Below are positions 33,416 through 42,638 of a DNA stretch of 64,000 bases, one piece after another (the first letter of the stretch is position 1; each line of letters begins with the position of its first letter). The stretch is from Endozoicomonas montiporae CL-33 (GTDB lineage Bacteria > Pseudomonadota > Gammaproteobacteria > Pseudomonadales > Endozoicomonadaceae): the NCBI RefSeq assembly GCF_001583435.1, contig NZ_CP013251.1, positions 3,919,215 to 3,983,214 of the forward strand, written 5' to 3'. Below the pieces are notes generated by a model. It searched no databases. It was not told the origin of the DNA and saw nothing but the letters and a program-made list of their open reading frames with translations. A program made the translations under genes and the position numbers.

Positions 33416-34906
33416 TCAATGCTTTTTTTTGTGATAATACAGCGCTCTTTTGTTGGGCAGCGTCTTGCTACACACTGTGCAGACTTGCTTTCCGGTGTGG
33501 TACTGGCTTTTGTGATTCGACAGCGCTTTTTTGCTGGGCAGCTTCTTGCAACACTCAGGCACAGGGCAGGTTTGCTCTTCGGTGTGCTCACTCCGGTTGT
33601 GATCATCCAGCGCTTTTTTGTTGGGCAGCTCCTCGTTACACACAAGGCAGATTTGCACTCCGGTGTGCTTACTCCGGTTGTGATCATACAGCGCTTTTTT
33701 GCTGGGCAGCTCCTCTCTACACTCAGGGCAGATTAGCCCTCCTGAGTGGTAATGGCTTTTGTGACTGTACAGGCTATTTTTACTTACGAACGTCCTGTCA
33801 CAGATATTGCATTGAAAGTGATTTTTTTCGTCTTCTCGATTCATACCCACTTTACTTCGGCTAGAGCTATTTGTATTTTCTATATGGCTGCTATCAATTC
33901 TTGTTCTGCAACTAGGGTTGACAATTGCGACTGATTTTGAAGGTGTTGTACTGTTCGCTTCTGTAGTGCAGGAGTTAGAATTCATTGAAGTAAAGTGAGT
34001 AGCAGCATCTGTACTTTCAGAATCCGAATCGAAAAAAAAAGTTGGATCAAGGCAACTCACCCATACACAGTTTTCAGTATGTGTACTATGGTTTGTCCCC
34101 CCGGTGTAATCCTTTTCAGTATTGGCCTGCCCGTATGTTTGCTGCCCATATCCATCAGCGAATATATTTTTATACTGATCGGTGTCGTACTGATTATCGT
34201 ACACAAGTGCTTCATTAGGCAGTGCATATTGGCACCTTCCCCAGCAGCAGCCGATGTAACAGTTATCACCTAAGGTATGCTGGCTTTCTTGCCAGCCGCC
34301 ACCATCACCACCACCATGAGTATTAGCCCTGGCATTGTAGACCCGAGACGAATGAGGATAGTTTGGTTGCGGGGGGTCGAATAGAACCATTGATGAATGA
34401 GAGCTATTGGAAGGCGGCTCGAACATAAATGAGATTATCTGAAGTTCATGTTGCTTGTTAAACTCTTGCTCATCGAGTTGATTAAATAGTGGCGTTTCCG
34501 GGTTCCAGCGATTTCTGGATAACCAACCAACGACAACAGTCGCTACCACGGGTATCCATAAAAAAGGTTGAGGGGATAGCGAGTCTTCCTGAAGTGTCAG
34601 AAGCAGCTCGTAACCTATGACTTCATTGGAGGCATAGAGCAGTTGCAAAGTAACCGACTCAACAACCGTTGTCAGGCTTTCCCAGAGACCTCTTGGCCTA
34701 TAGGGCTTATCTTCAGGTGGCGTGTCTGAGCCTGAATAGCAGTTTGTGCTGATAATTTCTGTTGGTTTGCCTTGTAAAGGTTCCATATCAACCATCTGCA
34801 TTGCAGGCAATGTGTCCGACTCAAGCTTTATAGATAAATTCTGGTTTGGCGAATCCGCATTGTATCCAAGCTCAACGATAAAACTGTGAGTCTGTGACTC
34901 GGCCAA
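33416..34906 (-). CDS. Secreted protein with five C2H2 zinc fingers
   Basis: Residues 363-496 hold five tandem classical C2H2 fingers: CNICDRTFVSKNSLYSH-KSHYH, CPECREELPSKKALYDH-NRSKH and three more with ELPNKKAL-type helices. One has C-x4-C. Such arrays are typical of eukaryotic DNA/RNA-binding proteins and rare in bacteria. The rest is low-complexity Ser/Thr/Asn-rich with a hydrophobic segment (PFLWIPVVATVVVGWL) near 115. TTG at 34906 is the first conventional start, but the same frame runs upstream through a signal-peptide-like KSLIFQILPFVSFACLA to a stop at 34975, with only ATT or ATA available as starts. It may be an effector delivered to host cells; that is inference. Confidence 0.75.
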   Translation of the reverse strand: MAESQTHSFIVELGYNADSPNQNLSIKLESDTLPAMQMVDMEPLQGKPTEIISTNCYSGSDTPPEDKPYRPRGLWESLTTVVESVTLQLLYASNEVIGYELLLTLQEDSLSPQPFLWIPVVATVVVGWLSRNRWNPETPLFNQLDEQEFNKQHELQIISFMFEPPSNSSHSSMVLFDPPQPNYPHSSRVYNARANTHGGGDGGGWQESQHTLGDNCYIGCCWGRCQYALPNEALVYDNQYDTDQYKNIFADGYGQQTYGQANTEKDYTGGTNHSTHTENCVWVSCLDPTFFFDSDSESTDAATHFTSMNSNSCTTEANSTTPSKSVAIVNPSCRTRIDSSHIENTNSSSRSKVGMNREDEKNHFQCNICDRTFVSKNSLYSHKSHYHSGGLICPECREELPSKKALYDHNRSKHTGVQICLVCNEELPNKKALDDHNRSEHTEEQTCPVPECCKKLPSKKALSNHKSQYHTGKQVCTVCSKTLPNKRALYYHKKKH

Positions 34907-35233
34907 ACAGGCAAAAGATACGAAGGGCAGTATCTGAAAAATTAGACTTTTAATAGTCTTTATCCTTCCTGATTACCATTGATCGTACGCCAAAACACAG
35001 GTAATGCCAATTTGAGAATATCCGCATGTCTTTTCATTCTTTCCGCTTATAACCCTGCAGAGAATTAATAAGAGTTCTCCAGTATTGCTAAAGGAAACAG
35101 GAGTCATGAGAGCTTCTACCCCAATTATTACAGCAAGATCTACTTCTATCAGTGCCAACCAGGCAAAGGCTTACATCACCACCCGAAAAGATGATTAAGC
35201 AACTTTTGTCTTTTGATTATCTGGTAATGGCTA
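34907..35233. other. Region upstream of the zinc-finger gene
   Basis: Besides the upstream extension of the zinc-finger frame (to 34954 or 34963), I see no supported gene. A 61-residue minus-strand frame at 34973-35158 has no ribosome site or family resemblance. Confidence 0.4.
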
Positions 35234-36186
35234 TCACGACTGCCATTGAACATCTGGTAGCTTAAGTAGTCGTTCCGGCATGGGAGCTGTATTGACAGCT
35301 GCTTTCCCAAGCCTCGTGATCATTGAAGGCATATCAAAGCGTCGGTTAAAACGATAGTTGAACTCGGACAAGTAACGAGGCAAATGCTTTGGATTCAGCT
35401 TATGGTAAGTGCCTGCAATCGCCATTTTAACATTACCGAGCATGGTGTTTACCCAGGTAAACAGCTTATTCTTCATTGATGCATGGCCTCCGCCAGTAAT
35501 AACTGCTATGTGCTCACAATCCGCATCATCAATGCCCCGAAAACATGACAGCCCATCACTAACAACGTGTGTACCCTTTTTCAAAGCATGCTCAGCCCAA
35601 TCTTTAATTGTTTTACGTCGAAAGTTGTCTACAGCATTGAAACTCATATAAATAGGGTGGTTCTTCGAGTTGGTCTGAACTGCTGCTACAAATGGAGCTT
35701 TATTTTCTGAACCCCTGCCACGACGACCTCCATGTATCTCGCCACCCCAGTAAGCATCATCAACTTGAACAAAGCCACTCAGATGCCAGCTATTATCTCT
35801 TTCCATCATCACCTGCATGAGCTTGTGTTTCATGCGAAACGCAGCATTGTAAGAGATACCGAGTTGTCGGTGCAGCGTCAAAGCAGAAATACCTGCTTTA
35901 TTCTGAGTGATCAGATATATGGCTAAAAACCATGTGGTCAGAGGCAGCTTTGTTGAATCAAAGATGGTATTACTGGTAAGAGACGTCTGTTGGTGACAGC
36001 GATTACATTGAAATTCAGCCTTTCGGTGGAGTTGGCAGTAACTGTGAGAGCCACATGCCGGACACTGAAAGCCGTCTGCCAACGCCACGAGAATACCGCA
36101 TCATGGCATTGTTCTTCAGTACCGTAACTGGCCAGAAATTGCATAATACCAATGCCTTTTTGGAACTGAATGACATTTTTACGCAT
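35234..36186 (-). pseudogene. IS1595-family transposase with a frameshift
   Basis: The first frame (from ATG 36186) gives RKNVIQFQKGIGIMQFLASYGTEEQCHDAVFSWRW. The next frame resumes as DGFQCPACGSHSYCQLHRKAEFQCNRCHQQTSLTSNTIF and continues through the DDE-like core (FVQVDDAYWGGEIHGGRRGRGSENK, VVSDGLSCFRGI) to WQS. One missing base near 36085-36095 joins W-R-W to D-G-F-Q-C-P. The transposase is otherwise full length. Confidence 0.8.
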
Positions 36187-36219
36187 CAGCTTAGCCTCCA
36201 ATAATGCATTACTTCGTCG

Positions 36220-36672
36220 TTTATTATAGCACCTGCATTATGGCGTAGGTTCGGTGGTAATCAGGTTATCCTTTGTTGTTTTACAACCAGAGACAGCAAG
36301 GATAGACAAGAAAAAGTGTGGAAGCTTTATCAGTTGTTGGAGGGCTGCACAGATCAAAAAGTCGCCGCGAAGCGGCCTACCTTGACCAGCAAAAGCCCGG
36401 AACTGGATATTGGCTTATCCGATGCGTGGGGGCGATTACAGCAAAACGACTTTGTCACCCAGCAGGTGATCTATCGAAAGGGAGCACTGTTCTGGCAAGC
36501 TCTGGATCAGGCACTGCAAAAGCATGATTCGAACCTGGACAGACTTCTCCCCTTTCTTATCACACCCGATACCAAAACGATTCTTAACGCCCGGTTTCAA
36601 AGAGAGGTCTCTGCCGTCATAGGCAACCAGCTATGGAAGCAGTTAAAAAGTGAATATGGTATACAGGAATAG
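36220..36672 (+). pseudogene. C-terminal fragment of a gene disrupted at the IS1595 end
   Basis: An open frame without a conventional start runs from the transposase boundary to 36672. A GTG at 36316 gives 118 residues. ELDIGLSDAWGRL...VIYRKGALFWQALDQALQKHDSNLDRLLPFLI resembles the C-terminal part of M61-type peptidases, where YxKGALF is common, but this is tentative. It is probably a decaying tail. Confidence 0.35.
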
Positions 36673-36780
36673 CAAGTCGAAAACCTGAGCATCGGTTTCA
36701 CATAGCAACCAGTCATCTGTAAAGATACGGACATAAAACCAATACGATGGTATAACTACGCAAAAAATAATCGAGCCAGA

Positions 36781-37713
36781 ATGAGCATGGATCAAACAAT
36801 AAACCTGCCAGCTGATGACGGTCATATTATTCCGGTCTTCCAATGGTCATGTGATCAGCCAAAAGCTGTCATCCATATCAGCCATGGACTCAGCGAACAC
36901 GCTTCTCGCTATCAGAATCTCGCACTTCAGCTGAACAATGCCGGATTTGACGTTTTTGCCCACAACCATCGTGGACACGGCCCCGCTGCCACCCAACCCG
37001 GCATTTTTGCCCACAAACGCGGATGGGACAAAGTGGTAGAAGATCTTGATATTGTGGTTCAACACATTAAAGAGCAGCACCCCGGCAAGCCTCTCTTTCT
37101 GCTGGGGCACAGCATGGGCAGCTACATACTGCAAAGTTACCTTATCGACGGTGCACCCAGATCACTGGCCGGCGCTGTATTGTCCGGCTCCAATTTCGCT
37201 CCACAGCCACTACTGAAGCTGGGACGGGGGGTTGCGCGCTTTGAAAGCTTCCGGCAGGGCAAAACCGGACAAAGCCCGATTATTCATGCTCTGGTCTTTG
37301 GTCAATACAACAAAGCCTTCAAACCCAACCGCACCGAGTTTGACTGGCTTTCCAGGGATCCGGCCACCGTGGATGCCTACATAAACGATCCACTCTGCGG
37401 CCAGCGCGCCAGCAACCGGCTGTGGTACGACCTGTTTGGAGGACTACAATCCATTTCATCGGTTTCTGCACTTCAGCACATCAACTCCAGCCTGCCCGTT
37501 CGGGTGGTGGGTGGCACCCACGATCCGGTCAGCGCACCGTCATCACCACCGGAAAAAAACGGACAACACAAACTTGCAAAAGCACTACAGAAAGCGGGCA
37601 TCAAAGATGTCACGCTGACACTCTACCCTGAAGGCCGTCACGAGATGCTGAATGAAATTAATCGTGAGCAGGTTATCTCAGACCTGATAGAATGGCTGGA
37701 AGCTAAAATTTAA
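36781..37713 (+). CDS. Alpha/beta hydrolase, lysophospholipase/monoacylglycerol lipase-like (310 aa)
   Basis: HISHGLSEHASRYQNLALQLNNAGFDVFAHNHRGHG and the nucleophile elbow LLGHSMGSYI define the Hydrolase_4 (PldB/MGL-like) family. A late GGTHDPVS and the catalytic-His region YPEGRHEMLNE complete the triad. It likely hydrolyses acylglycerol or lysophospholipid esters in the cytoplasm. It is followed 18 bp downstream by a MaoC-type hydratase gene, suggesting a lipid-metabolism pair. Confidence 0.88.
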   Translation: MSMDQTINLPADDGHIIPVFQWSCDQPKAVIHISHGLSEHASRYQNLALQLNNAGFDVFAHNHRGHGPAATQPGIFAHKRGWDKVVEDLDIVVQHIKEQHPGKPLFLLGHSMGSYILQSYLIDGAPRSLAGAVLSGSNFAPQPLLKLGRGVARFESFRQGKTGQSPIIHALVFGQYNKAFKPNRTEFDWLSRDPATVDAYINDPLCGQRASNRLWYDLFGGLQSISSVSALQHINSSLPVRVVGGTHDPVSAPSSPPEKNGQHKLAKALQKAGIKDVTLTLYPEGRHEMLNEINREQVISDLIEWLEAKI

Positions 37714-37731
37714 TATTGGTATCAATGACGT

Positions 37732-38208
37732 ATGCGCCAGCTGGAAAACATCCCCTTTGAAGAACTCACTGTGGGCCAGACAGACTCCCTGACCCGCACT
37801 CTGACCGAAGAAGACCTGTTGCTGTTTGCCAAGGTTTCTGGCGACACTAATCCGGTTCATCTTGATAAAGACTATGCCGCCACCACCCAGTTCGAGGGTC
37901 GTATTGCCCACGGCATGTGGACATCGTCGCTGATTTCCTGCGCACTGGCGACCAAACTGCCCGGCCCCGGCGGTATCTACCTGTCTCAGGAAGTGAAGTT
38001 TATGCGTCCGGTCAAGGTAGGCGACACTGTGACCGTTAAACTGGAAGTGCTGGACATTAACGAGCGCCGCAAACGTGCAACTGTTTCCACCAATGTCGTC
38101 AATCAGGATGGTAAAACCGTTGTTAAAGGCAAGGCTGAAATCATGCCAGCTGTCGAAAAAGTGGTGGTCGATGAATACCCTCTGCCCGAGGTTGAGCTGA
38201 AGGCTTAA
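37732..38208 (+). CDS. phaJ: MaoC-type (R)-specific enoyl-CoA hydratase
   Basis: The hydratase-2 motif is [38 protein letters not shown], with catalytic Asp and His. The family converts trans-2-enoyl-CoA to (R)-3-hydroxyacyl-CoA, linking beta-oxidation to polyhydroxyalkanoate or lipid synthesis. No PHA synthase is seen in the window, so the phaJ symbol is by family only. Confidence 0.82.
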   Translation: MRQLENIPFEELTVGQTDSLTRTLTEEDLLLFAKVSGDTNPVHLDKDYAATTQFEGRIAHGMWTSSLISCALATKLPGPGGIYLSQEVKFMRPVKVGDTVTVKLEVLDINERRKRATVSTNVVNQDGKTVVKGKAEIMPAVEKVVVDEYPLPEVELKA

Positions 38209-38291
38209 TCTATGAAAGCCAATTAAAGTCAGATCGCTCACTTTTCTCTCCGGATCAGGGTACAATCCCACGCTTTTTCCGGATAACAGCT

Positions 38292-38549
38292 ATGAAATGC
38301 CGACTCGGGTGCGGTGCCTGCTGCATTGCACCCTCTATCTCTAGTCCCATACCCGGTATGCCAGAAGGAAAACCTGCTGGAGTGCGCTGTGTACAATTGG
38401 ACGACAACAACCTGTGCAAAATGTTTGGCAAGCCGGAACGTCCAGCCGTATGCCTGAGTTTTCAGGCAGAGTCCCAGCTTTGTGGCAAAAGCAGGGGGCA
38501 GGCCGTGGAAAACCTGATTCAACTTGAAAATATTACGCAGGTTGATTAA
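38292..38549 (+). CDS. YkgJ-type CxxCxxCC family protein (85 aa)
   Basis: The N-terminal [33 protein letters not shown], with later [13 protein letters not shown] and LCGK, matches the YkgJ zinc/iron-chelating domain. The biochemical role of these small proteins is not known. It is full length for the short subfamily. Confidence 0.85.
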   Translation: MKCRLGCGACCIAPSISSPIPGMPEGKPAGVRCVQLDDNNLCKMFGKPERPAVCLSFQAESQLCGKSRGQAVENLIQLENITQVD

Positions 38550-38633
38550 CAGATAGTTTGATGAATGAATAAAGCACTATAGCTGTTTAAGAAGAGCCCT
38601 GAACCAGTTATTGGTCCAGAGCCCACACCCTGA

Positions 38634-39539
38634 TCAACGGTTCAGAGCGTCCTGAAGCTCATCGCGGCTGACGACCATCCTTGTGATATAGCCGGAGATT
38701 CTCATATCTATAAAATCAGGCACATCGAACAGACTTCTTCCCAGGCGAGCGCAGTGATCAATAACCTTGCCGGAATAGATCACCGCTAATAAATTAAGTT
38801 GCTGTTCATTAACTGTAAGTCTTAAGGTATTTCGAATGTGATCCCTTAGGACTTCTTTGACACGTGACTGAATTTCGCCGGCTCTTGCCGCTTCATTAAT
38901 GACATTGGCCCGTATTAACTGACCTGGGTCAGAGCGGAAGTTTTGTTGAGAGGCAGAAGGAGAACTGCGAGGGCCTCGACTCAATATCCCACTGGTATCC
39001 ACATAACCAGGGCGTTGGTCATCGATGTTCCGAGGACGACCCGGGTCTCCCCAACTATATACACCGCCTCTGGTTGAGTTTGCAGTATTCGCTGGACGCC
39101 TTACCTCAGCTCTTGCTGGGCCATTACCATCGTTAAGCCGCCTTCCCTGACCGTGGTCAGAGCGATAATCTTGCTGAAGGGCAGAAGCAGAACTGCGAGA
39201 GCCTCGACTCAGTACCCCTCTGGAGTCCACAACACCAGGGCGCTGTTCACCGGTATCCCGTGGACGGTCCGGGTCACCCCGTCGATGTACACCACCTCTG
39301 GTAGAAGATGCCGCATTGGTCGCAGGTCTGACGTGACGTTCAGTAACGGCCTCATTGCGGGGAGCGGAGTCTCGGTTGCGATTAAAAAAGTAGTGAGCAG
39401 CAGATAGAAGTGCCAGAACTGTCACCGTCCTGACTGATCGCATCGTTCTCCATAACCCCCTGATAGGGCTAGTCAGAGCATTAGCAAACCGGGCAAGTTG
39501 CGATATCACGGTTCCAGCTGTATTAATAACAGGCTGCAT
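38634..39539 (-). CDS. Membrane-anchored protein with two tandem Arg/Ser-rich repeats (301 aa)
   Basis: A hydrophobic stretch (TVTVLALLSAAHYFF) lies near residues 39-53. Two similar units of about 60-65 residues follow: RPATNAASSTRGGVHRRGDPDRP...SRGVLSRGSRSSASALQQDYRSD and RPANTANSTRGGVYSWGDPGRP...TSGILSRGPRSSPSASQQNFRSD. The C-terminal 100 residues form a helical domain (AARAGEIQSRVKEVLRDHIRN...VVSRDELQDAL). No family is recognised. The repeat DNA is well conserved, pointing to a recent duplication. Confidence 0.65.
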   Translation of the reverse strand: MQPVINTAGTVISQLARFANALTSPIRGLWRTMRSVRTVTVLALLSAAHYFFNRNRDSAPRNEAVTERHVRPATNAASSTRGGVHRRGDPDRPRDTGEQRPGVVDSRGVLSRGSRSSASALQQDYRSDHGQGRRLNDGNGPARAEVRRPANTANSTRGGVYSWGDPGRPRNIDDQRPGYVDTSGILSRGPRSSPSASQQNFRSDPGQLIRANVINEAARAGEIQSRVKEVLRDHIRNTLRLTVNEQQLNLLAVIYSGKVIDHCARLGRSLFDVPDFIDMRISGYITRMVVSRDELQDALNR

Positions 39540-39731
39540 AGATTTTATCTTCCTTATTCAACCAGATTTAGAAAATATGCAGATTGGAACCAGTGCTTCA
39601 ACGAAAAGTTCATAACAAGGTTGTCAGCAGTAATGACATCTGACAAAGGCTTTCACCAAGACCATGCAGAGTCCGCATTAGTCAGTTAGAATTGCCCCTT
39701 TGCAGTATTATCAATAAGAATCGAGGCAAGC

Positions 39732-40985
39732 ATGAAGCTTTCCACCTTTGGTACCAAGTTCACAACTCACTCCGGCATACTCTCGTTAATGGATGATCTT
39801 GGTAATGCTCTGGCAACAGACGACGAGATGATTATGATGGGCGGCGGTAATCCAGCCCATATTCCTGAAGTGGAAGATGTCTTTCGTGCCCGCCTGCAAC
39901 GCATTCTGGACAGCCAGAACGAATTCACCCGACTGGTAGGCACCTACGATCCGCCCCAGGGAGAAAAAGAGTTCATTCACGAACTGGCCGCTTTTCTTAA
40001 CCGCCAGTTTGGCTGGCAACTAAGCGAACGCAACATTGCTCTGACCAATGGCAGTCAGGCAGGCTTCTTTATGCTGTTTAACATGTTTGCCGGTGATTTT
40101 GACGACGGCTCACACAAACGCATCCAGCTTCCTATCGCTCCGGAATACATCGGATATGCCGATGCAGGCCTGAGTGAAAACTTTTTCACAGCCAGCCGCC
40201 CGACCATCGACCAGACTGGCCCTCACGAATTCAAATATCGGGTTGATTTCGCCAATCTGACCATCAATGAATCCACCGGTGCATTGTGTGCTTCCAGACC
40301 CACCAACCCGTCCGGTAATGTCCTGACAGACGAAGAAGTCAGCCATCTGGACAGCCTTGCCCGCTCGCACGATATTCCCCTAATCATTGACGGAGCCTAT
40401 GGCACACCGTTTCCTAACCTGATCTACACCAGCGCCAAACCACAGTGGAACAGCAACACCATCCTGTGCCTGACCCTTTCGAAACTGGGTTTGCCTGCGG
40501 CCCGTACCGGCATCGTCATCGCCAACGAAGAAATCACCAAAGCGCTAACCGGCATTAATGCCATTATGAACCTTGCTCCGAACAGCTTTGGCAGTCTGCT
40601 CGCACTCGATATGGTGCGTGATGACAGCATTGTCGATATCAGCAATTCACTGATTCGTCCGTTCTACAAAGAAAAGGCAGAATATGCCGTGCAGTGCCTG
40701 CACCGCCATATGGACAATGAACTCCCCTGGCAGGTTCACAAACCCGAAGGCGCCATGTTCCTGTGGCTCTGGTTCAAAGACCTGCCCATTTCCAGTCTTG
40801 AACTCTATGAAAGACTGAAGCGTCGCCATGTACTGGTGGTCTCCGGTCATTACTTTTTCCCGGGAATAGACGACTGGCGACATAAACATGAATGCATACG
40901 TATGACCTTCACCCGGGACAATGCAACCGTTGAAAAGGGCATTGCTATCATTGCTGAAGAAGTTCGCAAAGCCTACGCTCAGTAG
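39732..40985 (+). CDS. avtA: Valine--pyruvate aminotransferase AvtA (417 aa)
   Basis: The N-terminus MKLSTFGTKFTTHSGILSLMDDLGNAL...MMGGGNPAHIPEV and the PLP-lysine region LCLTLSKLGLPAARTGIV identify AvtA-type class I aminotransferases. It interconverts valine and pyruvate with 2-oxoisovalerate and alanine. Length and motifs are normal. Confidence 0.92.
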   Translation: MKLSTFGTKFTTHSGILSLMDDLGNALATDDEMIMMGGGNPAHIPEVEDVFRARLQRILDSQNEFTRLVGTYDPPQGEKEFIHELAAFLNRQFGWQLSERNIALTNGSQAGFFMLFNMFAGDFDDGSHKRIQLPIAPEYIGYADAGLSENFFTASRPTIDQTGPHEFKYRVDFANLTINESTGALCASRPTNPSGNVLTDEEVSHLDSLARSHDIPLIIDGAYGTPFPNLIYTSAKPQWNSNTILCLTLSKLGLPAARTGIVIANEEITKALTGINAIMNLAPNSFGSLLALDMVRDDSIVDISNSLIRPFYKEKAEYAVQCLHRHMDNELPWQVHKPEGAMFLWLWFKDLPISSLELYERLKRRHVLVVSGHYFFPGIDDWRHKHECIRMTFTRDNATVEKGIAIIAEEVRKAYAQ

Positions 40986-40996
40986 CACCCTTGCCC

Positions 40997-41042
40997 GCAG
41001 GTTTCTTTCAGTGATGAGCTGAAAGGAACCTGCCTTGCTTTT
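40997..41042 (+). terminator. Terminator of avtA
   Basis: GCAGGTTTCTTTCAG pairs with CTGAAAGGAACCTGC (about 15 bp with one mismatch), followed by CTTGCTTTT. Confidence 0.8.
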
Positions 41043-41173
41043 CCCCGAATCAGTCCTAAAGTTATCGAATGCAGAGTTTGCTGTTCAGTGCGACAGCCGT
41101 GAAGCCTGATATCCGGTCAGTTTTTTTGCTGTAACACCTGTAGTGATAGTCCTACAGCCTCTGAAATAACATG

Positions 41174-41301
41174 TATACCCATTGGATTTCAAGATGCTAC
41201 TAGGCGACAAGTGAGCGAAGCCCCGTGAGCCTACGAGTAGTAGGTGATCGGGGTGAGCGAACGCAGACAACAACGTAGCATCTTGAAAGGCGATGGGTAT
41301 A
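41174..41301. repeat. MITE-like 128-bp palindromic element
   Basis: The left arm TATACCCATTGG...TTTCAAGATGCTAC (41174-41200) is the near-complement of the right arm GTAGCATCTTGAAAGGCGAT...GGGTATA (41275-41301). No coding capacity lies between them. The right-end string CATCTTxAAAGGCGATGGGT recurs at 50170-50193, showing that this is a dispersed family. Confidence 0.75.
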
Positions 41302-41368
41302 ACTGTGCGACAACGAGTCACCATCATTGGCTAACAAGAACGTCAATGCCTTCATAAGGAAGGTCATT

Positions 41369-42106
41369 ATGAATGCTTTTATACGGTCAAAAATACAGTT
41401 TGTACTGGCACCGCTGCTTGCTGTCACCCTGACCGCTGCAATACCAGCCCATAGTCTGCCAAACACAACCACCAAGCGCCCGATACCGCTGGAACAAATT
41501 ATCAGCCAGATGCGCAAGCAGCATGGAAACGTTGTCGTTTATAACGCCCGCCTTATTCAGGAAGACCGGCGCACGGTTCGTCTTATCGATTTTAATTCTG
41601 AGCTAAAACCCGGTCGGCATGGAATGCAGCGTCTGGTCATCGACGCCTTTACCGGTAAAGAAATTGAACTGGTGACCATGCGCACACCAATGCCTCTGGA
41701 AAAAACGCTGGGCAACCTGCGCAAGAATCACCAGATTGCCAATATCACCAAAACATGGATGGAGAACGAGGGTGGCAATGAAGTCCGGGTGATTGAATTT
41801 ACCGACATCCGGAAAAAACGCTGGCATGCGCGAATGGATGCTTATACCGGTTTATTACTGGATGAACATACCTTTGAGTTAAAACCCTCCGGTAAACAGG
41901 TGCCACTGAGAGATATTATTAGCGAGGCACGCAAGACCCATAAATATATGGTTATACTCAGGACAACCTCAAAAAACCGAAAAAACGTTCCTGTCAGAGA
42001 AATTGTTTATCTGAATGAAAACGGTTTACGGAAGCGCCTGATTGTCGATGCCATTACAGGCGAAACCATTAGTGACCAATTGGCAACAAACGCATTCTAC
42101 CAATAA
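41369..42106 (+). CDS. Secreted triple-repeat protein, PepSY-like (245 aa)
   Basis: ATG at 41369 follows AGGAAGG. A signal peptide (FVLAPLLAVTLTAAIPAHS) precedes three units of about 70 residues, each with a PLE/PLR-type helix and a beta hairpin ending VIDAFTGKEI, MDAYTGLLLD or VDAITGETI. This is the PepSY/YpeB arrangement. Such domains often inhibit peptidases or bind redox partners; the function here is unknown. Confidence 0.7.
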   Translation: MNAFIRSKIQFVLAPLLAVTLTAAIPAHSLPNTTTKRPIPLEQIISQMRKQHGNVVVYNARLIQEDRRTVRLIDFNSELKPGRHGMQRLVIDAFTGKEIELVTMRTPMPLEKTLGNLRKNHQIANITKTWMENEGGNEVRVIEFTDIRKKRWHARMDAYTGLLLDEHTFELKPSGKQVPLRDIISEARKTHKYMVILRTTSKNRKNVPVREIVYLNENGLRKRLIVDAITGETISDQLATNAFYQ

Positions 42107-42638
42107 CAATCAACAACAGCTGAGTGTAAATAAAATTTACATATTAAGTATTTAATCCCAGTAAAACATCGCAATGATAGGGAATAACACCCCGGGCAGC
42201 CTGCAAAGCGAGATCAGAAAACGCCACAAACCAAGCAATTCCGAATAAATGCTGCGCCCTACCATTGCGCAAACGTATTTATACGTAGTGCCATCTACAT
42301 ACGTCAGCGATAATCTATACCCGTTGTGTTCAATCCGTAAACGATATGGGTTTTCACGATTCGGCATACAGGGTTGTTTAGAATTTTTTCATCAGCGTGA
42401 TAACTGCACGCTATTCTACCCGATATTACTTATTCGCATTCAATGTCTGGACATAAGGCCTGATGCGATAGAAGATGTTCGATTCTGCGATTAGGACTCT
42501 GTTTATTCTGGAATCAATTCATTCCAAAAAACAGCAGCCACTCAATCAGCGATCCAACCTTTTCTGTTTATTCGGGGTATTTGTTGGACTTTTATCCCAA
42601 ATACTCTGACAGGAAATTAATTAAAAAAGAGCAATATT
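42107..42638. other. Intergenic region upstream of arcB
   Basis: A minus-strand frame of 71 residues (42152-42367) has no clear ribosome site and is only weakly plausible as a gene. The near-palindrome TGGAATCAATTCATTCCA at 42509-42526, 113 bp before arcB, resembles the half-site spacing of arginine repressor boxes but deviates from consensus. No FNR/ANR box was found. Confidence 0.4.

Noticed and set aside
34973..35158. 61-residue minus-strand frame upstream of the zinc-finger gene
   Set aside because: No start signal and no recognisable family; it lies in presumed promoter DNA.
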